DNA from: Dendrophyllia cribrosa
Taxonomy: Eukaryota; Cnidaria; Anthozoa; Scleractinia; Dendrophylliidae
Assembly (NCBI GenBank): GCA_024195265.1
Contig: JAJLRJ010000013.1
Location: 20,681,521 to 20,745,520, forward strand
DNA: 64,000 nucleotides
Reading direction: 5' to 3'
Below are positions 20,899 to 33,200 of the stretch, one piece after another (position 1 is the stretch's first letter; each line of letters begins with the position of its first letter). Both the position numbers and the translations under genes were made by a program. Below the pieces are notes generated by a model that was not told the DNA's origin, did no database searches, and saw only the letters and a program-made list of their open reading frames with translations.

Positions 20899-23800
20899 AT
20901 TATTATTATTATCATTATTATTATTTATACTTTGACTCACTGCCCATCGATGCAAGATTCAACTTGTACATGTATGTAATTAAAAAAGTGTTTGCACAAA
21001 GCTTTCTGCAATACAGTGTACCAAATAAAGACTTATTTCAATTTTTTGTCCATCAAAACATGCAGGTCCAGAAGTGGGGGAGGTTATACAGTGCAGAGTG
21101 CAGCGTTCCAGCCAAGTTCTCTCCGGTAGGTACAAGGAAATAAATGTTACATGTATGTACAAAAGGTCATAAAAATTAAACAATAATACTCTGACTCCTG
21201 ACTAAAGATAATATATGCACCTTTGCTGTGTTCTGCATGGTCTTTATACATGAAATGCATGAACAATTTCACTGATTCTAAGCACACTCAGGCTCTTGAT
21301 TCTTATCCAGAACTTACAGGTATTTATTGACAATAAGGATTATTATTATATACCTCCTGTCGAAATAAATTAAAACTTTTTGTAATATACATGTCACTGA
21401 CATCATTATGTTTCGACATTAACTAAATGTTTTCAATTGCAGCATTCACTAGTGTGCAGCCAGAAATGTTTTATGCATGGCAAAATGAAATTTATGGATG
21501 GCAGCATCCAAATATAATCACCATGCCATATGAACTGGTAAGCATCTGAAGTTATACATGTGTTGTGGTTCAAATTTTTCTTCGGTAATAAAATTATAAT
21601 GAGTTTAATTTTAATTTTAATTTTCTTTGTCTCATATTCATAACCACGATCTACAAACCTACAAAATCTACAAACTGATTTGAAATTTTTTAAAACAAAG
21701 AAATTCAACCACAACTGCACCTTCCTATATTGATTTACATACATTTGTTTTGGCATTGGTACTGATAAATAATATTGCATTTTTGTTCTTCATTCCCTTG
21801 AAGTTTGTACCACTGACATTGTGTGTATGGTCTTGTTACAATTTTATCAGCTGCATTATCAAGCTTCCCAAGACTTAATACCAATGATTGTATACTTCTC
21901 AAGCAATCCTGCATATGATATACACAGAGATGACTTTTGCAGGTAAATGCAAATTGTACAATTCCAAAACTGTATTATTTCAATAACAAAATGATCTACA
22001 TGTATACGTGCAATGCATGAGCTATATACATGTACAACTTGGAGGACTTCAATTAACATCTCTTATATTTTCAAAATTATAATTTAGTGTCATCTTGCCC
22101 TATTTTATTAGAAACATCCTCAGTGATCCTGATTTCATTCAAGCTTGCAGTAATGTTTACTTCTGGTGCATAGGTGATTGCCCTGAAAGTACAGAAAGTA
22201 AGTGTGACTCTATTTGCAAATAGAAATGAATAAATTATTGGATTTCTTGTTTTCTCTAAACTACACAAACCAAACAAAATAAAAAAGGAATGTCTTCAAA
22301 CAAATCTGACACTTGAAACATACCAGCATATTTAATGTTATACATGTATGTACTGTAAGTCAATTCCAACACCATCCACATTTTGTTCATTAAAACAGTG
22401 AATGACAAGTCTTCATGTGACACATTTGTAGTATAGCTTATATTTAAGACCATAATCATCCATGGAGTACCACATCTTTTCTCTTTTTTTTTTTTGCAGT
22501 TCAAAGGTCACTTCATGTACAGCAACATGCTCCATTGCTGGTTTCTGTCGTCCATAATGCCTCTGGAGCTCAAATGACCCCTGTTGTTTTGACAGATTGT
22601 AAGTGTCAGATAAGTTTGCTACTTACATTTTAAAGCCACAATGTGCTGACGACTGATGAGGTTTTTTCAATATATTTATATTATAACATCAGAAACGCAA
22701 AAACAAAAGTGACACTGACATTAATTTTGATAAATTTTTGTACAACTTTTGAGATGCTTATTTACATGTATGTAAATGCTTCCTTCGTATATCAGAAATA
22801 ATAATCACATACATGTATCAGGCAAATCTGTAAGCTAAAATTGCAAGACAAAAAAAATAGCCAGGGCTTTTATTTGTACATGTAACTTGTGGTAGTTTGT
22901 GTAGGACTTTTTATAAAACTCTAAGGAACCAGCTCAAATATCCCCCCCCCCCCCCTCCCTTTTTTTTTAATTTCTCAAAGATCATCTTGGATTTTCTTTA
23001 AATTGCTTATTTCTTTGATTTCTACATTTATAGTGACTAGTGTACAAGAGGTTATTGCTTTTATTCAGACTGCAGTGGGGGTCCAACAAGATCAGGTGCA
23101 ATTAAGGTACGTTATACTACTAATAATTGTGCCATTGTCTTGTGTAACTGTATTAAAATGCCACATTAACCAGGCTCCTACCATGTTAATTATTTCATCC
23201 AGGAGATCAAGAGAACTGAGAGCAGAACAAGATGCTGAATACCAAGCAAGCTTGGAACAGGACAGAGCAAGGGTGAGTTTTTCTTTAATTAATTCAAATG
23301 ACTAATTCAAATGACAAGAGGAACTATATTCATTTGTATAGTAAATAAATGAATACATGTAGGTCTTAACACACACTAATCAACATTGAATTTAATTTTG
23401 TACCTAATTATTATTATAAGCATATTTAAAAAACATTGTACAATATGGCATCACAGAAGATGTCTTGCTGTAACTTGTTTTTGCCACATAAAAAAAATAA
23501 ATTAATTAAAAGATTCAACAACTTACATGTAAAATGCCATATAAAAAAGGGCAGCCCCCAATCGACCGCATATACCTGAACATTATTTCTTTTTCTGCTC
23601 TTTCTTTGCTAGGCTAGACAGAGAGAAGAGGAGAGAGCAAGAGAAGAAGAAATCGAGAGGGAGAGGTTAATTGCTGAGGTAATAAAAACCTATATAAAAA
23701 CTTGAGAGTTGTGTTCTCTTGTCAAAGCATACAATTGTGTAAGTCAAAGCAAATCTAGTTCTTGTGACAGGATTATTTTTAGTATTTGTCTACTGTATCA

Positions 23801-26037
23801 ATTGGGATATTCCATGGGATTAATCAGATGATGAAAATTATTTTCTGCCATATGTCATAGAACAAAATAAAAATACAATCAAACAGAAATGCAAAAAATA
23901 TTTGGAAACTGGAACAATTTCAAACAGCCCATAGCAAAGTCTCCATTATATTCCACATAACTTATAAGACATTTTTTAGTAAAGAAAAATTCATACCCAC
24001 TGTTGGTTTTTTAATTTTCATTTACCTCATGTATAGGCTCAACAGAGGGATCAAGAAGAGAGAAATAGAGAAGAAGAAATGGAGAGGGAAAGATTGAATG
24101 TTGAGGTAATGATAACCAACAAGGCTTGATAAACATTAACTGACTTTTTACCTGAATACATAATTAGGCCATAAAAAATTGAAAAGGATAATGTATGCAC
24201 CTAATCGCAATAATGTTGTCATATAAAAAAGCAGAAAGCAGAAAACTAAATAGGAATTAATTAACCATGTGATGTGATTTGAAATTTGCTAGATGAGTCA
24301 GCCTCGAATTGCATAAAAATGACACCAAGGAACTGATGCAAATGATTTATCAAAACATCTCAAATTTTACTACACGTAAGCCACAGGACAACCAACACGA
24401 AATTATGATTGCTTTCTTCGAATGCGAATATTGTTAACTTTTCACAAGTTTGAAAACAAGTCTTGACAGACGGTTTATTTCTTATCTTGCAGTGGAACCC
24501 ATGAGGCAACATTTGCAAAAAAGGGTATATTAACAACGCAATTATTACAAAAATACATCATAACGCGATACATGTATCTTTTTTTAGGCCAATGAGAATG
24601 CAATTAGAGAAGCACGGGCCCAGCTACCAGCAGAGCCTCTGGAAAGTAGCAACACTGTCAAAGTACGTCTGAGAGGCCCTCAAGACCAGAGTGTACAAAG
24701 AACTTTCTTCCACAGTGATACAACAGAGGTAAAAAAAAAAGTGGACTTCAATTTGTTTGTATAAAAAACGGGTTGGAAATTTCATAGGCACTTTAATTAA
24801 GGTGGCTTACTACAGTTTATAGGAGTCACCAGATGCTTCCGATAATATCGATCACAGGTGACCATTTGTGGGAACAAGCAACAATTACAAAGTCAAAACC
24901 ATCGTACAAGACAGTAGGTGTTTGTAATTTCACCATCCTCTGGTTAGAAGTGGCTTAAAACAAGCGACCGAGTGGTTGTCAGAAGACTGGGTTCTAATTC
25001 TATGAGGACGTTTTACTCAAAAATCACCCGTACGACCCTACCTCAAAATCTTACCATTTAAACTTTGGATAAAAATAAACGATCTTACAAGTTAAAACAA
25101 AAATCTGTAAGAGAGTTTTTCGCATATCAACGAAAATATCAAAAATAGGAATTTCGAAAAATATTTTAAAATCTGTCTTACAAAAAAAAAAATTGTCTGC
25201 AGATCGATGTTGATGTATATTTAAAAATATCAAAAATTGAGCATAGGTCGTACGGCTAGATTTCGAGAAATTCACGACCCAAAAAACGTTTAGTACGATC
25301 TCCGAGCGTGCGCAGTACTGCGTACACCACGGCCATTCACTTATCTGCGCGCGCGGCTGCTCGCGCATTACTAACTGCGTGCACGAGATCAGAGCTTCGT
25401 TGTTGTTTGCTCGCGCGGTATTGCTTGCGTGACACGCGCGCGTAAGGAAATTTATTGTCCCTCAAAACTGTATTCGGCCACCTTAAGCTGACAACAACAT
25501 TAAGCATGGGACCTTTTACTTTTTCAAAGCAATCTGAAAGAAGGGAAATCAATTGCAAGGGAACTGTAACACATCAAACAAACTAAATTATAACATTTGC
25601 CTCTGTAACAAGTTAAAAAAAATAATCTTTTTAACCCCACCTGATGTTGTGCCATTTTGAACGAGGAGAAGGTCCTGGGGACGAAGGTTAACAACTTGGC
25701 AAATATGTAAAACTGAGGTATATAATGAGATGTGTGTGTTGTATAAAAACAGTCAGACCTTTTGGAGATAACTCCTTCATCAGTGTTTGTGTTCCCTGAT
25801 TCCTTTACTTTAGTAGAACACAAGCAAAAACAATTTTTTGTGTCATGTGAAACTGATGCCATGTTGTTTACATGTACATTACAGGTGCTCTACCGTGCAG
25901 CCTTTGCATTGTTGGAATTGCCAAGCCAGGAGTTCAGGCTGAGACTCCATGCTGTAATTATAGAAAACAATGGCGCTACTTTAGCAGAACATGGGCTGGG
26001 AGCAACAAACAGCATTTTACTTTCAGTCGACCTGTAA
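17063..26037 (+). CDS. FAF-like protein with UAS and UBX-type domains
   Basis: Eighteen exons: 17063-17204, 17702-17871, 18666-19299, 19659-19733, 19892-19957, 20059-20106, 20404-20448, 21066-21125, 21443-21537, 21851-21942, 22112-22197, 22500-22598, 23034-23106, 23203-23272, 23613-23678, 24037-24105, 24588-24728 and 25885-26037. They total 728 codons with consistent phases. Domains: Cys-containing N-terminus, Thr-rich stretch (exon 3), acidic/Ser linker, thioredoxin-like UAS domain (about residues 414-562, from FYAWQNEIYGWQHPN), Glu/Arg coiled coil (562-630), C-terminal UBX-type beta-grasp (630-727). FAF1, FAF2 and UBXN7 relatives link ubiquitinated clients to p97. Here the usual Phe-Pro-Arg loop is not evident, so p97 binding is doubtful. 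The start sits in ACAAAATGGCG. Confidence 0.82.
18666..19299 (+). repeat. Thr-rich imperfect repeat inside FAF-like exon 3
   Basis: Units of the type GGTACTACACAAACCACT recur about 20 times and encode runs such as NTGTTHTGTTHTTNT. It is coding in the gene frame. The frames reading Val/Cys on the minus strand are by-products. Length probably varies between alleles. Confidence 0.8.
20640..21020. repeat. AT microsatellites and a 95-bp inverted repeat
   Basis: A TA run at 20640-20662 precedes a foldback. Its arm at 20777-20872 (TACACTGTATTGCAGAAAGC onward) is repeated inverted at 20926-21020, around (TA)n and (TTA)n. It lies in the intron before exon 8 of the FAF-like gene, ending 45 bp from the acceptor. 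Confidence 0.75.
24801..25482. mobile_element. TTAA-target element in last FAF-like intron
   Basis: The ends GGTGGCTTACTACAGT and its imperfect inverse are flanked by TTAA on both sides (24797-24800, 25483-25486). The interior is GC-rich near the right end and has no coding capacity that I recognise. Confidence 0.6.
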
Positions 26038-26084
26038 AGATCACATACAGTGCTTTTAAGCGAGTTCCCAAAATGAACCTTAAT

Positions 26085-26620
26085 TTAACTTCTTACACTG
26101 GGGTTAATTTTATTGGAGTCATTTCAACTCTAAAAAAGAGTTATTTTCACCTTCAAAAGTAATATATTGCTGTAAATTAACTCCATTTGGAGTTAAAATA
26201 ACCACCCTCCCTCCCCCCTCAGAAAAAAAGAGTTTATTTTGAACCTCAAATTTTAACTCTACTTATTTGAGTTAAGAAAATTCTTTGGAAAATTACAGTG
26301 CAAAGTGTTTCTCAAAATAATAGTTAATTCATGTAACACAAAAAGTAAAGTTAAATTAACTCTTTACACTGGAGTTAATTTTGTCAGAGTTATTTCAACT
26401 ACAAAGAATGGTTATTTTAACCTCCAAAAGGAAATGTAGTTATCTTGCTGAATAGTTGAGTAAAATTAACTCCATTTGAGTTATTTTAACCCCGGATTCG
26501 AAGTCAAATTTGGAGTTAAAATAATTCCCCCCCCCCCCAAAAAAAAAAAGGGGGGGAGGTATTTGGAACCTAACATTTCAACTCCACGTTTTGATAACCC
26601 TTGGAAAATTACAGTGTATG
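26085..26620. repeat. two diverged copies of a GGAGTTAA-rich unit
   Basis: About 250 bp beginning TTAACT(T/C)(C/T)TTACACTGG occurs twice in tandem (near 26085 and 26355). Each copy is full of TGGAGTTA / TAACTCCA in both orientations and ends GGAAAATTACAGTG. A C run plus G run lies at about 26527-26557. Confidence 0.6.
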
Positions 26621-27483
26621 TGCAACAAAGAGGCATCCATGGACTTGGAATGCCATTTTCACTATAATATGTGTTTTGGGTCCATTATAAGATTATCTAG
26701 CTTGAACTGGCTAGTTGTAAGCCAGTCAGTCAGTGTTGTTGAGTTACATTCCTAATGTGGTTAGAGTTTTCCTCATCTATGATTGTTTTTTTTTTTTGTA
26801 TTTTACTTATTAACTCCATTCCAGGATATTTATTTATTAATAAGCATTGCATCTGGTTTGAAAAGATCAGTATTTCAGAGTTTCAGTTATGTAGCAAATC
26901 AAAGAAAAGTCTTAGATTGAGTGGTGTTTCATAATAAATACTTGTCATTGTTACGTCCAATAAAAAAAGTGACCTTATGTCGTAGCTCGGTAAATATCCA
27001 CCACTTCAGTTAATAGTTGTTAATTTATCGTTAAAAAGTTTCTGTTATCATCCAACCAAGTTTGCATCTTGATTTGAATTAGTTACAAATATTTACATAA
27101 GCCGATTCGCTTAAGGACTGAGTAAAGCACAACAGTATATAGGTCTCGTAGTGACAGTAACGAAGGACTCTTGGTTTGAGTTCATTCATTTAGATTTACA
27201 TGTAGTTGATTTTGTCTGATCAATGGCAAAACGTGTTCGGATTAATATTGATTAGGACATAAAGTATCAAATTAATTTATTTTTAAGGGTGAATAAACAG
27301 TAGATTAATTGAACCAGCACATCGGTTTTTTGGACTTGACTTCCAGGGAGGTAAACTGTTTTGCAGACACAAAACCATTTGCTTTAGCCAGTTTTGCAGG
27401 CGACGGTTCATTTCGAGGGCGCGCTCTCCCCTTGGCGCGTTCCCCTCGCGCGCGCCCTCTTAATTTTGACTGACTTTAGCGTG
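26621..27483. other. AT-rich spacer downstream of the FAF-like gene
   Basis: No coding sequence is seen apart from short chance frames. A GC-rich patch (GGCGCGCTCTCC to GCGCGCGCCCTC) occurs near 27418-27460. Confidence 0.4.
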
Positions 27484-27487
27484 TTAA

Positions 27488-27658
27488 AGGGATAGTATCA
27501 CGAGGTTCCACGCGCGGCACTGTTCACTATTCTTGCTTCAAAACGGATTTTTTGATTCAACAAATACCTCCACTTCTCGACGGCCTTTTTGAATTTGCGG
27601 AATCAAACTTGAAAAGTGGGCCGATGTTTTCAAGTTTCGACCTCGTGATACTATCCCT
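27488..27658. mobile_element. TTAA-flanked MITE, ends AGGGATAG
   Basis: The inverted ends AGGGATAGTATCACGAGGT are flanked by TTAA (27484-27487, 27659-27662). Size 171 bp. TTAA targets are used by piggyBac and Kolobok elements; the AGGG end fits Kolobok better as I recall it. Confidence 0.75.
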
Positions 27659-27660
27659 TT

Positions 27661-28035
27661 AACTTATATTAAACATTGTAAAAGTTAACCCATTAAGACT
27701 TTGAAGTTAACTTATTAAACATTGTAAAAGTTAACCCATTAAAACTTTGACGTTAACTAATTAAACATTGTAAAAGTTAACCCATTAAAACTTTGACGTT
27801 AACTTATTAAACATTGTAAAAGTTAACCCATTAAGACTTTGACGTTAACTTATTAAACATTGTAAAAGTTAACCCATTAAAACTTTGACGTTAACTTATT
27901 AAACATTGTAAAAGTTAACCCATTAAGACTTTGACGTTAACTTATTAAACATTGTAAAAGTTAACCCATTAAGACTTTGACGTTAACTTATTAAACATTG
28001 TAAAAGTTAACCCATTAAGACTGACGTTAACTTAT
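27661..28035. repeat. 46-bp tandem repeat, about 8 copies
   Basis: The unit runs TTAACTTATTAAACATTGTA then AAAGTTAACCCATTAARACT then TTGACG. Copies differ by single bases, and the last one lacks a few bases. Non-coding. Confidence 0.9.
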
Positions 28036-28465
28036 TAAGTTTACGTCGTAATTTTACGTCGTAACATTAAATCAATTTTACGTCGTACTAAATTTAACTT
28101 CGTATTATTATTATTATTACGTCGTAATTTTATGTCGTAATTTTACGACGTAACATTCAACCACATTAAAACTTTACGTCGTACTCTTCCTTTAAAAAAT
28201 ATCACGTCGTAACTTGACATGAAACTAATTTAACGTAAATTTCCGGTGTAATTTTTACGTCGTGATAATTTCACGTCGTAACGTGTGACAATTCAAATTC
28301 ACCGGCCGTGAAGACAACGTTACGTCGTAATATGTACCAAGTCATATTTACAACGTACTTTATTGAGACGTTAGAAGACGTCTTGGATATTACGTCGTAA
28401 TATTGAATTCGCTAAGATTACGTCGTAAAATTTACGTCGTAATATTTAGCACTGTAATATGACCT
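28036..28465. repeat. cluster of TTACGTCGTAA motifs
   Basis: About 20 occurrences of ACGTCGTAA or its complement lie in some 430 bp with irregular spacing in otherwise AT-rich sequence, directly after the 46-bp array. TTACGTCGTAA is nearly its own complement. Confidence 0.75.
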
Positions 28466-28655
28466 TTTAGACGTACAAGAGGTGTCTGAACGTCTAGAAA
28501 GTCGTCAAAGTGTTTTGAGCAGTGATGAACGCCATAAGGGCACGCAGAAATCTATAGGTCGCGTGTCAACCAATCAGACCAGTGATAGTCGTCCCGCGGG
28601 ATACGGGAAACCCCCCCAAAAAAAAACAAGGCAGTTTGTGAAATTCGACCCAAAC

Positions 28656-29402
28656 CTAGAGCGTTTACCATTTGTATGGAAAAACCGGTTGTTCCGGTGG
28701 AAAAACAAATGGAACGGTTCATCCCAATGGAAATTTTCCGGGGAAAAGGTAATACCTTTCAAGGTGTTTCCTTTTTCTCGCTTTCACCGGAATGACCGGA
28801 ATTTTCTGTAGCATTTGTTCGATCACTAGTACCAGGCTTCTTCGCGAAATGAAAAAAAGCTCGAAGATGGCGGATCACTTTGAAGAAGGAAATTTACTCC
28901 GAGTTTATTCGTATGAAAATTGCCACTTTTCATCGGCTATATTGACAGATTTTCTACAGCATGATTGTGAATTTAACAGGTTAGAAAGATGGACATTTTT
29001 TATTGCCGTTAGTTGTTTTACTTTAACTTTTACGAATCGTGCTTGCTGCATGAGCGATTCGCATAATTGAAACGTAGTCGTACGTAGCAAAGAATCAGAG
29101 CTGGCATTCTAGCGTTAACTTGAGCGAATAAGTAAATAAATAAATGATTATTGTGGTAAAATTGGAGACTTGTTGCAGGGCTTGAAAACGTACAATCGCG
29201 TTTTAGGGTAAACTTATAAAAGTATTTGACTGTTAATTTTTCCCGCCGTCGTTTTGTTTTTCACCCCCAGTGCCTCTCGGCATTCGGTAAAATACAAATG
29301 GTACAGGTCATTCCTGTTCCGCTTCCTTCAGTAAGGAAAGTCCCGTACCATTTGTCGGAAAATTCTAACCGGAAATTCCATTCAAATGGTAAGCGCTGCT
29401 AG
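28656..29402. mobile_element. non-autonomous element, ends CTAGMRGCG
   Basis: The left end CTAGAGCGTTTACCATTTG and right end CAAATGGTAAGCGCTGCTAG are inverted. Subterminal CCGGAA-type motifs recur at both ends. No convincing gene lies inside. Confidence 0.6.
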
Positions 29403-29647
29403 ACTCATGCCGCTGCGCGCACATGAGTAATGATGGAAACAAATGTTGAAAATGTTGAACAAATGTTGACATTTTTGAGAAAAAAGATGTTGGATGTAAG
29501 TTTGAACCAATGTAAATTTGTTGAAACGCGCTTGCAACAAGCTTCTCAAATTATTCATTAATAATTCATCAGAAAGTCATGTGTGACAGTGGTTTGAGAG
29601 TTTTAATTGGTAATTTTATTCCCTCCTTTTCTCTGTATTTAATGATC

Positions 29648-29830
29648 AGTTTGAGAAGTTATATAAAACACTCGAAAGAGTGTTTCATCAGGTATACAAA
29701 CACCCTGAAGTCACCTGGCTGCAACCTCGTTTTTTTTTCAACCCACTTCTCGGTGTTTGGAAATTCTGATGAAAAACTCTTTCGAGAGTTTGATATATTA
29801 TTCCCAACAATACTGGACGACCTGTACAAA
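29648..29830. repeat. GTGTTTCATCAG foldback repeat
   Basis: The segment from ACACTCGAAAGAGTGTTTC to AACTCTTTCGAGAGTTTG folds on itself. It is a diverged relative of 57486-57835 (shared CGGTGTTTGGAAAT and ACCCACTTCT). Confidence 0.6.
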
Positions 29831-29955
29831 CGGTCCAACAAAATGTTGGATGACTGTTGGCGCGAATGTTGGAACCGTTAAAAGAGGCCTTATATAGTGA
29901 TCAAAGTGAACAACGAAATCCATTGGCAACATACAAATTATAAATCATCACTTAC

Positions 29956-30255
29956 CGTATACTGGTACTAGCTCATTGTCAGTTGCGTTCGGTCCTGGTT
30001 TAATAGTTTCTGCCCAAAGATTGACAGTATACTGCATATCGCCAAGAACGTCAAAACTGTATTCTAAGATACCAATATTTGTGATGTGTCTTGTTGTTGT
30101 CACCTTTCCTTTACAGTTGTATGTATAGACCAATGTATATTTTGTGATGATACCATTTTCATCAGCAGGTTTTCCCCAACTGACTGTCATTCGTGGTCTA
30201 GCATTTCTACTTGGACCAAGAACCTGCAGCAGGAGATTCTGTGGCTCACTGGGAG
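29956..30255 (-). CDS. exon encoding third FN3 domain
   Basis: One exon holds a whole FN3 domain: APSEPQNLLLQVLG, MTVSWGKPADENGIITKYTL, MQYTVNLWAET. It begins after an acceptor at 30256-30257 and ends at the GTAAGT donor below 29956 in phase 1, so the protein continues into an exon not found here. Confidence 0.85.
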
Positions 30256-33200
30256 CTACATAAATTAAATAACGGGGTCAAATACTGAAAATCAATTTGG
30301 CTTTTTTATTTTCTCTTGTTTTATATGAAAGGCTGTCAAATGAGACACCTTACTCAAGCAAAATCCATTAATGGTCATTTCTGTTCAAGGAAACTTTACA
30401 AACAAATAATTTTTTTTCTAAGGATTGCACAACTAAAAAGTCGCTGATGAGATTATACCTACGACTAGCAGTAATCGGGGATATGGAGACGCATTCGAAG
30501 GAATTTCCGGCAGAAATGAGCCCCTGAAAAAAGCAATAGGGGCGGCCATTTGGAAGACCGGACACCAAAAAATCTCACATTTTACAGCATGCAAGGCACA
30601 GGGCAACCAACACGAAATTAGAATTGTGTTCTTCGAACGCGATAATGTAAAATGATTTGTGTACCCACAGGAGCCCATCACCCGGAGCCTCCATCTCCCA
30701 TATAAACCCTAGGAGACAACCTTTGCCCGTATCTTTTTATTTTTAGACGTTCGAATTCCCGCGAATGCATTATGCCGTCCAATCATAACAAAGTTATTGT
30801 GTTACGTCACACGCAGTCACACTCCAGTGATCGAGTCGTCTTACAAAATATTCTCTTGAGACTGTTCTAAAAATAAAAAGATACGAGCAAAGGTTGACTC
30901 AATAATATAGTCCGTATGGAGGCTCCCGGTGATGGGCTCCTGTTACCCATAATAGTTAAAACTATTTAATATAGGGGCCTTGAAAATAAATAACAAAATT
31001 AACATACCAAAAATTAGCAAAATTATCTCTCACAAAAGAACTAAATAAAGAAATGATAAAACAAATAAACATGCAAAACAAATAAACAAATCAGAACAAA
31101 TGGGTAAAACAAACCATCTTGTAGTGTCCGAGCTTCCTTTTCATCACTCCAAGGGCCAGGAAAGTCACGATTAGTTACCGCGATTTTAATGAAATAATCT
31201 GTCCATATATTCAGGTTGATTAATGTCCAAGACGTTGATGAACCAGAGGGAGTGATTGTCGCTGCAGGTTTCTCGGCTTCTTTGTAGGAAATAATATAGC
31301 CTTGAAGGGGTCCATTTAACTTGCTGAAGTCTGGTTTCTACGACATAAACGAAAAAGAAAAATGTTTTAGCAACTGCAACAAAAACTACAGTTCACGGCG
31401 ATATTTTGTCATGTACCGCGAACTTTTTTTTCACTTTTCCCCCTAGCTCTTAAATAATTGATTCCGGTAGTAATTTCCCCGAATTTGTTTGCATTACTTT
31501 TGCACAGTACTATTAAACGATTTTGCAATATATTTTTGGAAAGATAGATGAATTAACAAATCCTCTTAGTAGATACCACACTTAAACACGGAGTGGCTTG
31601 GCCGGCTTAAATTATTTCAAACAGTAGCGATGGACAACCGTTGCCACGGACACGGAACAGATGGACTTCGTATTATTTTTTCCGGATGGGGATGCGAACT
31701 ATTTCGTTTATGTTCAATTTAAAAACTTTAATGCATAATATACACAGTCAATTAACTTTAAGCGCGTAAGCTTTGAATATCTTAACGGACATTCAATAAA
31801 TATATCTATACAGGAATATATATCCAGATTTAAATTCAAAAACACTAAAAACTAAATGTTTCATCCACTTAGCGAGCCATGAAATATAAAGGTACAAAAC
31901 ACAGGCTGGAAATTAAAATACATTCTGTTTATTTGCCTCTGTCAACATGCCGGTTAGAACGCACGGCAAAACAAATGCGAGAGTAAATTTGAAACTACAA
32001 ATATTCTAAACAAATACAACAAAGATTCGGAAAAGGCACCCTGAAAAGCAACTCCTAGTTGAGTTTTAATTTTCAAATTAAAATATAAAGGAACGAGGAA
32101 GACCATATGGATTCTACAAAGACTAACTTCGAACTTTGTGAGAAAGAAATTAATATTAATACAGCGAAAGGCAGCCGCAACGGCGAATTTTATTTGAAGT
32201 ACATTAAGCAACGATTTTTCTTCCTGCTGCTCATATTGTTGTTTACATCGACGTTCAAGTTAAGAGCGGCCTTCCCTAATTTTCACCTTCGAACATGCAA
32301 GATAAAAAAATCGAAAATTTTCAAACTTTGTCATAACAAAGGTCTTACTAAACCATTTATAAAAATATAAGTTTCAGTTTGTTTACTTCAATATTTTGCC
32401 GTTACGGCGACTTTTCCACTCAGATGACCCAGGAGCGAGGAAAACCGACTTGGAAGTCTCACTTGTTTAAACTCGTCTTCAAAATATGACGCGTGGAGAT
32501 AAAAATGAAAGCCATATGCTAAAAGGAGAGTGTTTCTTCTACACGTAAGCGTTGTCAAAAATCAATTGTATGAAAACCAAAAATTTTATTTCAAAAATCG
32601 TAGGAGAAACATTGCTTATTCCAAGACGTGTTTTTTGCTTTCGAATTTGGCCTTCCAATTTGAACATTCCAGTCGAAACGGTTAATTTTTGAAAATCTGT
32701 CAAAAAATCTGTCAAAACTTTTGGTTTTCATAAAATTGACAGCGGAGCTCTGCGGGCCGAAGGCCCGCGCGTAGCCCCATACTCATAGAACCTATGCCCG
32801 TCATTTTTCATGATAATGGCTAGCGGAATGTTTCGCGGGCGCGCGTGTGCCCGCCGGACTCCCTCCGCTGTCTCGCAGGACTAGCTCGCGGGCGCGTATG
32901 ACGTCGCAAAACATGCGCGTACGACGTCATGTTAAAACCAAAGGAGGCTTTGTTTTTCGCGCGGTTACAAGGCCGAATGTCACGTCAGCTAGAAAAACAT
33001 TTGATGTTTTGCTGTGAATTTACTAAGCGGAGAAAACCGTTTTAAAGGCGTTATTTCCCTGAATATTTCGCGGTTTGCTACTCAAGACAAGGATTCTAAT
33101 TATGGGATACTCAGAAGCCGCTTTAAGACGAGCTTTCAGGGATAAAATCTTGCTTCGAGGAACTTCATGTATTACGTTTTTATCAATGCGAGAGATGTTT

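Noticed and set aside
28482..28811. 109-residue frame starting MSERLESRQSVL
   Set aside because: It runs into the left end of a non-autonomous element and has no family resemblance or splice support.
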